Assembly (NCBI GenBank): GCA_033961575.1
Contig: CM066738.1
Location: 101,333,478 to 101,397,477, forward strand
Length of the DNA: 64,000 bases
Direction: 5' to 3'
Origin: Aselliscus stoliczkanus
Lineage: Eukaryota > Chordata > Mammalia > Chiroptera > Hipposideridae
Position 1 is the stretch's first letter, and every line of letters begins with the position of its first letter. The position numbers and the translations under genes are program-made. The notes under the pieces were generated by a model that did not search any database, was not told where the DNA came from, and saw only the letters and a program-made list of their open reading frames with translations. This document shows positions 38,334 through 51,452 of the stretch, in pieces.

Positions 38334-38809
38334 CCCCCCCCCCCATTTTTGAAAAGGATAAAAGGAGGGCAAGTTAACTAAAGCCAGTGGGAGAAAATGT
38401 GTTGAGCAGACCGGTTGAAGCAGAACTGTGACCTTCAGTTAAGGGACAGAGCCAGTCTGAGGCAACCTGGCATGAAGGGAACCAGAGGGGCACATCTGGC
38501 CCCGCTGTCTAGGCTTCCTGCCTCCAGTCTCCTCCGGGGGCTCCTCACTGGCTATTTCCAGGGGGAAGTCAGAGGATGTGGGAGCCCTGCTGATGTGGTC
38601 CAGCCCTCAGGCAGAGAGCTGCACGGTCACAGAGTGGAAAGTGTATGAAGGGTGAACAAAACCCAGCAGGAGGTGAAATCTTATAATGATCACTTCCGGA
38701 ATGAGAACGCTGCAAAGCATCGACCCAACTGCTCCCTTCCCGTAAAGTGACTTACTCTCCCCATAAATAAGAAATGTTAAAGGCCTACTCGGTCACTCTC
38801 TCCTCTTCT

Positions 38810-39150
38810 GCTCCAGTTCTCTTTAGCTGAGGTTTCTCTAACCCAGGCTCTCTCTCGGGCCCTTTAGCTCTTTCCTTGTCTCCACACTCAGCCTCATCAC
38901 AGCTTTTCCTGTAAATGACATATCCGTCATCTGCATGATCCACCCAAACCTCTCACTCCAGCTCCCATCCCAGTTTCCAACGACCCCAGGAAATCTTCAT
39001 CAAGACATTTCATAAACTGTCCAATGTCAAAACGTTTGAAAAGCAACCATATCATCTTCTTTCCAAAACCAACATCCCCTTTGAAATTCCTCCTCTCCTT
39101 TCTCTAAACCACCTGAGATTTAACCCGCCAATTCACTCCTTTTAGCCAAA
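38810..39150 (+). repeat. Possible L2 fragment
   Basis: Pyrimidine-rich text such as 'tgatccacccaaacctctca' and 'ccccaggaaatcttcatcaa' resembles diverged L2. It may continue after the SINE insertion, from 39597 to about 40060. Confidence 0.4.
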
Positions 39151-39170
39151 TATCAAGGCCTGTCAGTTTT

Positions 39171-39580
39171 TTGTTTTTTTTTTTAAAGATTTTATTGGGG
39201 AATTGAGGGAGGGGAACAGACAAGTTGCTGTCTTTTTTGTTTTTCAGTCTAGTTGCGGAGGACGTTGCTTCACTGGCCCATGTTGGTATCGTCATTGTGC
39301 TCTTCCCGGATGAGGCAGATCGGTTGCTGGCCTATAGATGGTCACTCATCACAGCTATTAGCAGCTCACGCTGGCTGCCGGCCACTCACTGTAGCCTATG
39401 GCAGCCCACTGCAGCAGGGGCTGCAGCCTACACCATTGCCGGGGCTCGCACAGCCCAGCTCCAGGTGGAGCTGTTGTTAGCTGTGGGGGGCAGTGTCACT
39501 GGCCCTCATATGTGGGATCTGAACCAGGTCCGCTGGCATCCCAAAACCAGCTCTTAACCAATGCACCACTCGGCCGGCCC
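39171..39580 (-). mobile_element. Long tRNA-derived SINE, full length, minus strand
   Basis: The copy is about 400 bp. It runs from 'aagattttattggggaattg' through 'tctagttgcggaggacgttg' and 'gggcagtgtcactggccctc' to 'accactcggccggccc'. Flanks are the perfect 16-bp repeat 'aaggcctgtcagtttt' at 39155-39170 and 39581-39596. On the minus strand the tRNA-like head carries box B-like 'ggttcagatcc'. Confidence 0.93.
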
Positions 39581-40209
39581 AAGGCCTGTCAGTTTTAAGG
39601 AAGATGTGCTTCCGCTCACCTTTTCTCTCCATATTTAACAAGTACCACCAGTTGCATCTAAGCCACATCTATCGATGCCTGGATGATGCAAACAAGCCCT
39701 AAGGGGATTTTCTCAACTCCAGGTTCCCCTGTCTTCCAGTTTGGCTGTGGCCAGGGCGATACTGCCTTCCTCGTGCCATGACCATGTTCCAATTCCTCAC
39801 CAACCCCTTGTGCCTCATGTCCTCCCTCGTCAGATCCACAACGCTCTCCCTGGCTTCCGAGAATCATTCCAACTCCATTCTACATTTCCAACCTTATTTC
39901 CCAGCATCGGTCAAGGAGAAACTTGCTGGGGCCAGGCTGCCTCTGCAGCTGTCCTGTTCTCATGCTGTACTTAACGCCTGTATCTTTATCACCTATACTG
40001 TGTATTCCAGAGTCTGCCCTGAACACAACTGGCCTCAAAGCTTCTGTCAAAAATCTTACAACAGATGCGGTCAACATCTCCTTTGCGGTTAGTAGTAAAT
40101 ATATACCTGTTCATAACCCTTTACATCATTTCCTACATCCTGTTGGTCCAGATTAACCTACAAGCAATGTGTTATGGTAGCTTGTGTTTCTCTGGGCTAA
40201 GGAAGACAT

Positions 40210-40430
40210 TCTAGCATCGTGGTCAAGGGCTTGGGCTCGGGAGTCAGATAAACCTGAGTAACAACTCCAGTCCATCCATACCCCACCTGGTGACCTTGGA
40301 CAAGTTATTTATGTCCTCTTGGTGCCTCAGTTTTCTCACTTGTTAAATGGCAGTTTGAAACTTGCTTCATAGTGTTGTTGTGACGGTAAAAATTGATAAT
40401 ATATAAGACACTTAGCATGGTGCAGGTATA
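40210..40430 (+). repeat. MIR element
   Basis: 'gtggtcaagggcttgggctc', 'gaccttggacaagttattta' and 'cttagcatggtgcaggtata' follow MIR order. The short SINE at 40444 landed just past its 3' end. Confidence 0.88.
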
Positions 40431-40443
40431 ACCTTAGGCTCTT

Positions 40444-40551
40444 TTTTTTTCTTTTTGAGGGCAGTGTCACTGGCCCTCATATGTGGGACCCGAACCGGGG
40501 CTCCTGGCTTTCCAAGCCAGCTCTTAACCACTGTGTCATTCGGCCGGCCCA
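40444..40551 (-). mobile_element. tRNA-derived SINE, short type, complete head, minus strand
   Basis: A T-rich tail is followed by 'gagggcagtgtcactggccc', 'gggacccgaaccggggctcc' and 'cattcggccggccc'. Direct repeats 'aaccttaggctctt' lie at 40430-40443 and 40552-40565. The element is only about 108 bp, yet it has an intact 5' end and an A-tail. Confidence 0.93.
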
Positions 40552-41010
40552 AACCTTAGGCTCTTGATAACATAAACAATGTACAGCAAAGTCACATAGC
40601 TTAGACTCAAGGCCAATAAGTAAATGTAGATTTTAACCATGTGCTCCCCAGATCTGGACAATTGGTTGCTGGTTACATCATATTGTCCCCATTCCCACTC
40701 CCCTTGTCACCTTAAAGCCAACATTTTTGCTCAGTCATGCTGGGGTTAAGAATAAGCAAAAATTAGTTTGTAGATGACGGTTTCTTCCAAACAACCAAAC
40801 CTGGAATCGGTGCTTCTGTGGAGCCCAAACTGTCACGTATCCTCAATAAACATTCTCTGAGAAACTGGCCAGAAGGGAAAGTGGCTGTCATATTATTTCC
40901 ATGTTTATCCACATTGCTACCTGCCTCTTGGGCATTGCTTAACCTTTCATAGCTAATTGAAAGGTTACCTATGGAAAGATGTAACCATGCATGAAAAATT
41001 ATATGCATAT

Positions 41011-41119
41011 CGCTCAAGAGTGCGAGCTGAGCTCTGAGCAACGGCGGTTCGATGCCAGTCCAAGCTGAGTTGCTGTTGAGCTGCCAACAGGTGGCAGGAT
41101 GGCTCAGCTAGAAAAAAAA
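41011..41119 (+). mobile_element. Dimeric-type SINE, short truncated copy
   Basis: It contains 'ctctgagcaacggcggttcg' and then 'gctgccaacaggtggcagga' followed directly by A9. Direct repeats 'aattatatgcatat' lie at 40997-41010 and 41120-41133. It corresponds to the first tRNA-like unit and linker of the element at 19494-19887. Confidence 0.88.
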
Positions 41120-41186
41120 AATTATATGCATATATTGCAGTAGCTGCAATGGGTAGCAATCTAGCCTGATTAAGAATTTTAATGAA

Positions 41187-41290
41187 GGGCTGACCTAGTG
41201 GTGCAGTGGTTAAGCTCTGGTTTGGGAACCCAGTGGCCCCAGTTCGGGTTCCACATAGGAGGGCCAGTGACACTGTCCTCAAAAAAAAAA
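41187..41290 (+). mobile_element. tRNA-derived SINE, short type, plus strand
   Basis: It starts 'gggctgacctagtggtgcag', continues 'tggttaagctctggtttggg' and ends 'gacactgtcctc' followed by A10 and a (TAA)n tract. The left direct repeat 'aagaattttaatga' lies at 41172-41185. The matching right repeat lies beyond the next SINE, at 41750-41763. Confidence 0.9.
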
Positions 41291-41304
41291 TAATAATAAT
41301 AATA

Positions 41305-41749
41305 ATTTTTTTTTTTTTTTAGATTTTTATTGGGGAATTGGGGGAGGGGAACAGCGTTGGGGAAACGGGGAAGGGGAACAGACAAGTTGCTGTCTTTTTG
41401 TTCTTCAGTCTAGTTGCGGAGGACGTTGTTTCACTGGCCTATGTTGGTATCGTCATTGCGCTCATCGCGGATGAGGCAGATCAGTTGCCGGCCTCTGGAT
41501 GGTCACTCACCGCGGCTATTGGCAGCTCACGCTGGCTGCTGGCCACTCACTGTAGCCTATGGCAGCCCACTGCAGCAGGGGCTGCAGCCTACACCGCCAC
41601 TGGGGCTCACACAGCCCAGCTCCAGGTGGAGCTGTTGTTCACCATCTTAGCTGTAGAGGGCAGTGTCACTGGCCCTCATATGTGGGATCCGAACGGGGGC
41701 TGCTGGCGTCCCAAACCAGCTCTTAACCAATGTGCCACTCGGCCGGCCC
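41305..41749 (-). mobile_element. Long tRNA-derived SINE, minus strand, tail-to-tail with the previous copy
   Basis: It runs from a T run and 'agatttttattggggaattg' to 'tgccactcggccggccc', a full-length copy of the 39171-39580 type. It additionally keeps 'ccatcttagctgtagagg' in the middle and the second 'ggaaacggggaaggggaaca' unit in the tail. Confidence 0.92.
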
Positions 41750-42794
41750 AAGAATTTTAATGATACGATCTACACATTATTTACTATCTTTTAATACATA
41801 AAGGAAAGTTCTAGCAATTCTATTTTTATTCTTATTGGGGTGTTTTCACAGATGCCTGAGAAATACTAAGAAAATGGTAATATTTTTATTTTGAGTGTAA
41901 TGAATACAAGGGGACAAAAAAAGGAAAATCAAAGGTTTTGGTCCTTAACCAGAACCCCTCACGGGCACACACGGAAACTGAGATTTTGGACCCATCTAGG
42001 ATCGAGCATATTTCTCTTTTGCAGAAACACACAAGAGGAACTTCAGTGCCCGGAGGCAACAAGCCAAATTCATACTGAAGGGGATTAGAAAACAATAATT
42101 TCATGTGTGCTTCTAATGACCTTCCTGAAATCCAGATGGTTCCTTTGCTCTGAAAGTATTTATAGATAGGACTGATTTATTTCATGTCATTATTAATGAG
42201 CTGGGTGAGAAAAGAAATAATTGTTTAAGTGACCTAACATATTTTCAAAGCCATGGAATGACGATTTACTAGGGGGCAGGCTGGGGAAGGGAGTGTCTGT
42301 GCAAACTGAGTTGTACAAAGATGCTGGGTTGCCAGGGGCATGAAGCCAGCAGAAAAATCCATGAACCTAAACACCAGGTCACAGTGATGCTGGGAGTTCA
42401 CGTTGTGAAATGTGAGCCACCGTCACCATGGAGTCCAAAGTTTTCTAACACTGGGAAGTCCAGCCTAGGAAACATTCTCTTCTTTGACCATGAAAGATCC
42501 CTGGGGATCCGTGCCTCCTCTCTTGCAGAATGGCAACATCTATTCTGCGTGACCATCCATTCTCGCTGCTGGGTGAATGGTAGAGAATGCGGGGACCATT
42601 GGCCATATTTTGTTGGGTGAGTTTTGAGGGAGAGCATATGGTGGTGATGTACTTATTGGGATTTCATATATTTTCTCCATCTCTGCTCCAACCCTCCCCG
42701 TCTTTAGTCCCAAACCCTATCTGGTCTCTCTGCTTTCTTCCCTTATTACCTACAGGACATTGTTTTCCTAGTAAATAGGATGATCTGTTAAAAA

Positions 42795-43010
42795 TGTCAA
42801 TCACTCTTTTGGTCACAATTCTTCAATGGAATGCCGCTGCACACAGAATAAAATTCAGACTCCTTGCTGTAGCCGACAGAGCCCCGGGTGATCAAGTCCT
42901 TGGTTCCTTGAGCTGCAGCTGCATGGGCCTGCGTCTGTCCCCCTTTTCATCTCATAACCATACTCCATCCAATCCTGGTGCTGTCTTCTTTTTAGACACA
43001 AATAGCTGAA
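42795..43010 (+). repeat. L2 fragment
   Basis: 'cttcaatggaatgccgctgc', 'aataaaattcagactccttg' and 'ccgacagagccccgggtgat' follow the L2 order seen in mammals. Confidence 0.7.
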
Positions 43011-44619
43011 ATTTAAGCATTCTTATGTAAAGTGTGAATATAAGGATTCTTCAAGAACGTTGCTATATTTATGGACTGGTCACGTACCATATATATAAAG
43101 ATATGCTTGTGGTGCAAACCTAGCTTCAAGACAAGTCCCCTTCATGCGTCTCCCCAAACCAGATCCCTACCCCTAAGCTTCTGCTGTTTAGAATTCTGCA
43201 GCCTTTAGTTGGTGCCCTTGCCATATTTCATTGAATCCAAGACATTGCCAATTGTAAGATGCACCATTATTTTATGTAACACAGATAATTTTTCAAGTTG
43301 CCAATTAAGCTCTGAGAAATGCTTTATCACTGAAATTCTTTTACAATTATTAAAATACTTCTTTCAATCCTAATTAGACACAGACTGTCATATGTCACAT
43401 ATGTGGATACACATAAAAGAAAGCGAACAACAGAGATTGGTAAAGATGGTCTTGAACCGCTTTCACAAATGGAGCCCGACTCTTCAGAATTACTCTTTTT
43501 AACTGAGAGTCACCAATTCCTGGGCTTTACCACAAAACACTGTTCTTTGTCATGCCATCAGGCGCCATCCACAAAAGAATTAGAAGTCAGTAGTGCTGGT
43601 CCCTGAGCTGGCTCTGGGAGCACCGAGAGCCTACTGATTCCTGTTCTGGGGGTGCTGCTGAGGACATCAGACTCGCCACCTCCTCCCCACTTTTTGGTTC
43701 TTAAGAGTTAAAAGTCAACTGTGTAAATAAAATAAGGCTTTACTGTGTCTCCAGGACACAGTAGCTGAAACCCTTGATGTACATTTTGATGCTAGCTTGT
43801 TTGTTGTTTGTGCACTCATAGGCATCGACAAAAACAACCTAATGCTGCCTGGATGCAGTAAATAAAAGATACAGCCCAATTTCAGAGCTGTTGAAATGCA
43901 AAACAAAACAAAACAAATACCCAACAACAACAAAAAACCCATGCCTTACAATTGATGCCATTTGATCATCAGAATAATGCAAATGTTATTACATTCTAGT
44001 CCTGGGGAACTTGCCCTTCTCATAGCTCCCGAATGGGGTACCCAGAGCATCACGGTTCAGAACCCCTCCTTGAAGGGGGCCACCCATAAGCTGGGCTGAG
44101 CCAGTCAAGCTTGCTCAGGAGTATCCACTGAGAGACAAGAGATTGAAGGAGGTGGCAGAGAAGACAGCCCTGGTTAACCCTGCAAATTGGCAAAGGCTAC
44201 GCTTTGAGAGAAATAAAGGGAGAGGCCGGGCAACATTTAGGTGAAGAGTCTGACCTCAAACTGAGCTCTGAGCCCTGAGGTAGAGATAAGGAAACTGAGT
44301 GGGAATTCAGACCCATGTCGGCCTGGCCCCAAGCCCCTGCTCCTCCAGTTGTCCGCACTCTCTCCTAGGAAGCAGGGAGAGGGCAGGCCCCTTTCTGCTC
44401 TTGGGCAATCTGCACACTGTGCTCGGGCCACCCTGGGCTGGCTGTGGGCGGGCAGGAGGAACCTGGCCTCCATAGGACAGCTGGAGCTTGGAGTTTGGGG
44501 ACACCAGTAACCATCAAAAGAACTATCCTGTGGCATGAGGTCATCACTTTATTATCCTTTATTATCCTTTTGAAAGAACTTTCACACACCACACCACTTG
44601 CCTGTCCCAAACTGGTCAG

Positions 44620-44725
44620 ATTAATATGCTCTTCAAGGGAAGGACCATATCGGTATCATTTGCACATCTAGCAGACTGCTGCTAGGCAGCACGGGACACA
44701 GTGGCACTTAATAATTGCTGATTAC
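44620..44725 (+). repeat. L2 3' end fragment
   Basis: 'gctcttcaagggaaggacca' and 'cacttaataattgctgatta' resemble an L2 3' end. Confidence 0.65.
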
Positions 44726-45719
44726 CATGCCTGGACTCTTGGGAGCTCCTCTTCATCGGCTTCTCAATCAACACGTGGCCCTCCCAGTGAGTGGACGTGA
44801 GAGCAGGATCTCCCTCTTTGATCTGGAATTTTGTTTTCCCCAAGCTCAGCCTTTGGTGTGGCCAAGACCAGCGACCTAACTGGCTAGTCTGCCTTGGAAA
44901 GCCATGGGGGATGTTTTCAGCTGGCCCAGGGCCCTCCTGCGTGTAAGGGTAGCTTCTGGCCCGGGATTTGTTTGCTATGGAGTACAGACTTCCCTTGGGG
45001 GAATCCAGGCATGTTTTCTTCTTTTTTCTTTTCTTAAAAAAAAAAAAAGAAAGAAAGAAAGAAAGCAGAAAGCCTGCAGCCCTAATCTAAGTGGCATCTG
45101 CTGACTTTGAAGAACACCCACTTAATCCTTATCCCAGAGCACCCTCGCCACGACACAGAAGGCCTTGTGGTTCTAATCATTAAAACACAAGGAAAAAGTC
45201 ATCAGTTTTAGCAGACACACTTCAAGTGATTTTGGCCACTGTGCCTTAGCTTTTTCCATGGTGGTTGATAAATCTCTATACTGTAACTCCAATTTCTGAC
45301 CCTCCTGACCGTCAATTGTACTTATGGATGACGCCTGGAATTACAATAACCAGGAGGCCAGGTTCAAATATGCACGGTTTCACTTTTATGTTTGCAAAGC
45401 TGAGAGGCAGGAAGTTCTGATATTTATTTTACTTGGAAAATGTGTGCATGTCACAGCTTCCTCCACGGATGATATAAGGTAGTATAAAGTGATGCATGAA
45501 ACACAAGAGAACAAGGGTAAAAAGCAGGGGTGTGAGGAAAGGAAGGGAAAATAAAGCAGAACTGGAATGAGGCCCAAAGTAGAAAATACCTGGCCATTAC
45601 AAGATACCTACGTCTGGCCACATGGGACCACATGTTTTCTTCTCAAGTTTTCGAGCTGGCAATGTAGTTATGAAAATAACAGCTATGTTTTAGTTAAAGA
45701 ACCAGTTCTTTAGGAATCA

Positions 45720-45800
45720 ACATATTAGCTCTTAGTAATTCAAGCAGCAGCTACTTGTTTAAGTGCCTACTACGTGCCAGAGATGGTGTGAAACACTTTC
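45720..45800 (-). repeat. MIR fragment, minus strand
   Basis: 'gtttaagtgcctactacgtg' and 'ccagagatggtgtgaaacac' are the inverse of the MIR 3' end. The fragment is short. Confidence 0.65.
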
Positions 45801-46194
45801 TCTCCATACACAAGAGGCTGCTTCTCCTAAGAAGGACCCTGAGCTGCAATTTGCCCATAAATGGTCTCATTTCCAAACCTAGGCTATGCAGAGTCTCCTC
45901 TGCCATGCCTTTTTAGGTCTTCTCTTAGTTTCTGAGACCAGCAACCAGTGGTGTGCTGATTCTATCTCTGGGCAGTAAGTACTTCATTGGAACTGTCAAC
46001 ACGGACCCTCCTGAAAGCCCATCTTGGACACGGTTTCAGGTTAGAAGGCCAAGGCAATCTTTGAATTGGATGAAAATTAGTTAAATAGTACGAAAACTGA
46101 TTCTTTGGGAAAACAAACAGTGCCTTAAAAATCGTGCTGGCCCCATGTTGCTCTCCTCTAATCCTTGTAAAATCATCTTGGCAGGAGAAAAGAG

Positions 46195-46405
46195 AGGTTA
46201 AGGTGTTGGGTTGACTGAGTTCAAATCCTGCCTCTGCCACTTTCCAGCTGTGTCTCAGACATGCTAATCTCCCTGTGCCTCAGTCTCCTCGTCTGCAGAA
46301 TGGGCACAATAGGATCTGCTTTATAGGCTTGAGTGGAGGTTGAGGGGCTAATGCAAATAATGCTTAAGTATGGTGCTGGCCTTATCTTGGTGCTCAAGAA
46401 ACATT
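46195..46405 (+). repeat. MIR element
   Basis: 'gagttcaaatcctgcctctg', 'gcctcagtctcctcgtctgc' and 'tatcttggtgctcaagaaac' follow MIR order. Confidence 0.88.
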
Positions 46406-46515
46406 GGTGTTTTTTTCTTCTAACTTTGCAGAGCACAATTGCCCTTATTCATAGAAGTCATGTTGCCAAGGGAAGAGAACAAGGACAAAGATTTTCCTCT
46501 TCAGAAAGACCTGTA

Positions 46516-46518
<3 letters not shown>

Positions 46519-46566
<48 letters not shown>
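46519..46566 (+). repeat. (TC)n dinucleotide microsatellite
   Basis: About 24 uninterrupted TC units are present. The long Leu-Ser and Arg-Glu open frames across it are artefacts. Confidence 0.97.
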
Positions 46567-46569
<3 letters not shown>

Positions 46570-48094
46570 GCAAACATCTACAATTCTTGAATAAGGCTGA
46601 GGGATAAGAAGGAGCCAGGGGAAATCAGAAGGACCAGCAAACCTGTTCAGGGGCTGCCAGTGATTGTTGCTGCAGTGGTACCTCGTGGATGGATGGATAT
46701 GAGTCATTCACATTCCACTGATGGGAGGCAAGTGATCTGTGCTGCAAAGGAAAGCTGAGGAGTCCCACGGAGGTTTATCTTTGTTTACCTTCTTGTTACA
46801 ACACATCTTCAGGGCCTGTTTCTCTCCTGAGGAGATGATCTGGCTCCTTACCACAGACCTTCCTGGCTTGCTAACCAAGTTTCTATTTACTTGGTTTCCA
46901 TGTTGTGACCTCGTTCCTGAGACTCCAGATGCTTTGGGGGCCAGCCCTCAGTCTTCTTGGGCAACGTTATAACGAAATGTGGCAGGAGGAGATGGTGACT
47001 TGCAAGGTGGCTGCCAGGATACCACAGCAAACACTGAGTACGTACTGCTGAGTGCCTGCAATGGCTTCCCCAGCACCATGGGCCAGGAGAGGGACTTTGT
47101 ACACACTCACCCTTTTCGCTTGGTCTTCCTTAGAAAGCAATGTGTGACTGTCTTTCCTATCCTGTCTCATGTTCACGTCATCTTGAAATAAACTAGATAT
47201 TGACTAAGCTTCCTAGTATGGTCCCTTTTGTTGGGGTATGAGGAATCTTCACTTGTTTTCTTATGTATTCACAAGGATAAGCTTCAGGAATGGCTATTTC
47301 AGCTCTACTTCAGGGGGAAAACAGTCATTTATTCACATCTGAAGGATACAGTGCCATGGAGGCACCACACATGGCCCCACACACCCGAAACCGAAGCTCA
47401 CTGATGCTCCTATAATCCACACCATTTTATTTTTTTTCTGACCTGTCGAGTATCAGCGGGTCCCAGAGCACTCAGGTCACATGGAAGCCCCATTTTAAGA
47501 TTGAGTATAAGTGCACTGATGAGGCAAAATGATCTGATAGATTCCGTTCCTTTCTTCCTAGAGTCATTTATAAGTTTTACTTAAAACCAGATGCTCCTAA
47601 CAAGCACGCATGGAAAGAAGGGGCTCTCAGAGCACACTGGTTTTCTGCTGAGCCATCAGCGGTTAGGCTGGCAGGGGGTTAGAGCCATAGACACTGAGAG
47701 TCACATGTTTTGATTTTGGAAGCAGTAACAGGCATTTTCTTGACCACACAGCACGCGTGGTCATGGGGGTGGGGAAGTTTCAAAGATTAAAAAAGAGATG
47801 TGTCAGAGGATCCACATGTCCAAAGTTGTTGGGTGACAGGGGAGTGGCACCTTCCATGACACTGTCCGTGGTTCTGAACCCAGCGGGGCCTTCTCTAGGA
47901 AGTTAGGATGGAGGGAAGTTTATCCTTGTTATTAGGCCTGCGACTAGCATCATGAGAAAGGAGAAAATGATGTTCTGAGGGTTTGGGCATAAAACAATAG
48001 GATCAAAAGAACCCTGGGACTCCCCAGTGGTTCTTGACAGTTTTCTGAGGATACACCCACGGTAGCTCTAAAAAATACCATTAAAAATAATTAA

Positions 48095-48350
48095 TGGGAG
48101 TGAGACCTCTGAGCATCAGGGCCGCCAGTTTGGTTCCCACATGGGCCAGTGACGCTGCGCCCTCTACAGCTAAGATGGTGAACAACAGCTTGACCTGGAG
48201 CTGTTACGCACGGTAGCTCACTGCAGCCCCACTGCAGCCTACACCGTCGCCGGCCACTCACACACACTAAATGCAGACCCGCCATGATAAGTAGGCACTC
48301 CAGGTGAAGCTGTAATGTGAGCTGATTTGACAGAAGAACAAGAAGGCAGG
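48095..48350 (+). mobile_element. Long tRNA-derived SINE, old and rearranged
   Basis: 'gggccagtgacgctgcgccc', 'tctacagctaagatggtgaa' and 'gacctggagctg' match the long type on the plus strand. The 3' half is scrambled relative to the full copies ('gtcgccggccactcacacac'), and the shared tail is largely missing. Confidence 0.8.
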
Positions 48351-49379
48351 ACAATTTTTTGTTTCTAAACAGAAATGGTAAAAATTGGATCCTTAATGCT
48401 CATGGTGCTATAACAAAATTTTAAACTGGGAGTAAAGAAATCAGTACCCTAGAACTCTTAGGGTCCCTGTCTCAGGAATTCATGACATAGATGCAGGCAC
48501 ACTTAGAGTGATCTCCTTACCACCTCTTTTCAAATATTCCCCTTCTCTAAACATTTCCTGGTGAAGGGACGCCTGACACTGCAGGGTTCCCAACACTATC
48601 TAATGTTGCCACACAGTATAGGATCAGAGTGGCTGTTACAGGATCTGACTGGTTATAGTATTTCCTTATCTCGTTCCTGTACCAGTTAGGGTTCATGTAG
48701 TTGAAAGAAAATTGAACCCAAAGTAGGGTAAGCAGCAAGGAAACTTATTGGCTCAGACTACTGGAAAGATTTCGTTTAAAGGACTGCTTAATCCAGGGGA
48801 ACAAGAAGTACCATTAGGCTCCGTCTCTCAGCACTGATGCCGCTGGGTGGGTTCCTTGCAGCCTCAGGCACACATCCTCACAATACCAGGTCCAAAGGTC
48901 TTAAGTTTCTTAGGACAACACTGCTGTACGTGTCCTGGGATTTACTCTCTCCTACTGGGTCAGGAACCGATCTCTGCACCAATCACTGTGAAGTGGAGAC
49001 TAATGCTTTGACTGGCTCACGCCTCAGCCACAGGCTCTGACCCTGGGACCAACATGGGAGGTTTATTTAACTCAATGTACTCTAGCGAGAAAGAATAATT
49101 TCCCAACACAAGATGAGAATGATATTACTAGGGAAATAGAATGGATGCTGTGCAGTAAGAAAACATGTTTGTTCACTAAAATTGATCATAAGTTTTAGAG
49201 AAAAAAAATACATAGTTGGTTAAATATAGTCTCCCTGGTTATATCTAAATTAAGTTGACAAGCATTTGAGTTAATGCAGGAATATGCCCTTCCCTCTTTT
49301 AAGACTTATAGTTTAACTCACAGTATACATATAGATGTATATAAGTGAGGATGCGTATATTTGTGCATATGTACATAAG

Positions 49380-49900
49380 ATTTACATCTTTAAAAGTTTT
49401 ACTCCTATTTTTAAAATGTTTAAGAACTTTGTAATTTTTATTACCATTTTATGATTATAAAATAATATGCCCATGTATCCAAATATATAAACTTAAGAAA
49501 CTATAGAAAGATACAGAGAACAAAATAATCACCTGTAGGTCTACAACCCAAATATCAAAGTTTTGGCAATTATCTGTTTTCACTCTTTTTTCTATACATT
49601 TGATTTTTTAAAAATAGTTGAGATCTTACTGATATACAATTGTGTGTGTTGTTTCTTTTACTTGATTTCATAGCATAAGCATTTCATCTCAAAATCTTTA
49701 ATATAATTTCTGATGGCCATAAAACTATGCTAGTTTTAGAACAATTTTACCACTGTGTCCTATGCTATATTTAACAGTGCTTTTTATAAACTTTGGTTTC
49801 AGTCTTTAAGATTTCCTTAATTACTTGGTCCAAGTTTTTGGATATTTTTAAGGCTCTTTTATCATAGCAGAAACAACTAATTAGAAAAAATAGCTTATTC
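49380..49900 (+). repeat. Old AT-rich interspersed repeat (family uncertain)
   Basis: 'aaatcaaagttttggcaatt'-like text near 49550, 'cactcttttttctatacatt', 'gacggccataaaactatgct'-like text near 49712 and 'taagatttccttaattactt' recall an old LINE-type repeat. A second similar stretch lies near 51650-52010. I cannot name it safely. Confidence 0.4.
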
Positions 49901-51393
49901 TACACATTTTAATTTAAAAGTAACATCTGAATCTATCACCTTTTACCTAAATTAATAGCTTTTATTAAATATCCAAAAGAAATGCTGCTATAGGAAAGAT
50001 CTTCTCTCAAAGGCGATGTTTCTCATATTATGTAGACTCATGCCATTAGCAAAATTAAGGTGTCAAGTATAAACCCTGGTCCATTACAAGACAAGTTTGG
50101 GGTTAAGTAGAATTCTACACAGGCCGTGTTTACCTGCTTCACAATGAAGCAATGGGAAGTTCTTAACTCAAAACATATGTTTGAACTTTTTCTGAGTAAC
50201 TTCTTGCAATGAGGACATTTCAGATAAATGTCCAAATATTCAAAGAGGGGCAGCATGTTGCAATTTTTCACACAAAGTAGCTGACAAAACCGACAGAAAG
50301 GAACAACGTTGACTATGATTTAGGCTATTTGCATTCATGTTTCCTCATAGAGTTGTGTTCACCAGAGCCACACGTTTCTAGTTTCCATAATGATTTTTTG
50401 AGTTGAGCTGGATTGGCTGATGGCCAAAACGAGAATCATGCTTATCATCATTTCCTGCTCTGAAAAATAAATGTCTGTTCAAAGCCTTAAGATCCCAACA
50501 AACTAAACACAAATATACATTAATCCAATTTGGCCCAATGCCTCTTAATTCAAGCAATGGGCACAGTTGGGTGGGTTGTTAAAATAGTGATTTTTTAAAA
50601 AGAATAGATTTTTGTTGGTTTTCATCAGGCACAAAAGGACTGTAAAGCTATTTTTCTGGAGCAATATTCTCTGAATGCTGAACTTGTCCCATTATTTAGT
50701 CCATCTGTCTTCATCCCTCAGCCAGAAGTGCAGATTTTACAGCTCAAAGTGGGATCTTCAACCCTGTCTGCCAACAAACATCTAATCCCATGCGTTACAC
50801 TAACATTCAAATATTGCTCCATAAGAGCTGAGATGACTATTTTAAGTGCACCAGAGTTTTTTACTAAGTTGAAAATGAAGAGCCAAATTCTAAAAAGCAT
50901 TACACACATAAAAATCCCCTAACTCTGATTTTCATATGCCTCAGAACTGTAACTTTGGATTTATTTCATGATTTCAACACAATTTTTTTTTTTTAATACA
51001 GATTTCCCTGTTTCTCAGTTGTGGTTACAATGAAGAAATGTACTTATGAGTTATATGGACCACAGATGAGTCTGGATGGAATGGAACCTTCCAGAGAAAA
51101 AGAAGGTACTTTGGGGGGAGGAGGGGAGGCATTTCCCAAAATATTGGGGGGAGACAATTGGGGATTCCAAGAGGATTTTGAAAATGTCACATAGTTTTTA
51201 TAATCAACAGTAGATCCCAGGGCTCTTAGCAGACTCTGTTCCAACTTTCCACCCCACATCTCTGGGTAGTATTGCTATTCAAGGGTTTCCTTCTGTGTTG
51301 ACCTCAGTTCAGGTGAAGCAAACAATGATTTAAAAACATTGGCTTCTTCTCATAAGCCAAGCCAAGCTACCATGCCACTTGCTCTGGTTCTGT

Positions 51394-51399
51394 TTTGTT

Positions 51400-51452
<53 letters not shown>
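51394..51452 (+). repeat. (TTTA)n tetranucleotide microsatellite
   Basis: About 13 TTTA units follow 'tgttttgttt'. It could be an A-rich retroposon tail in reverse, but no element was recognised beside it. Confidence 0.95.

Noticed and set aside
39225..41760. Repeated frames with shared peptides (such as SLVAEDV and VEGSVTGPHMWD)
   Set aside because: The similarity is between copies of the same SINE, not between members of a gene family.
46333..46707. Protein with Ser-Leu or Arg-Glu repeats
   Set aside because: It is a translation of the (TC)n microsatellite in both directions.
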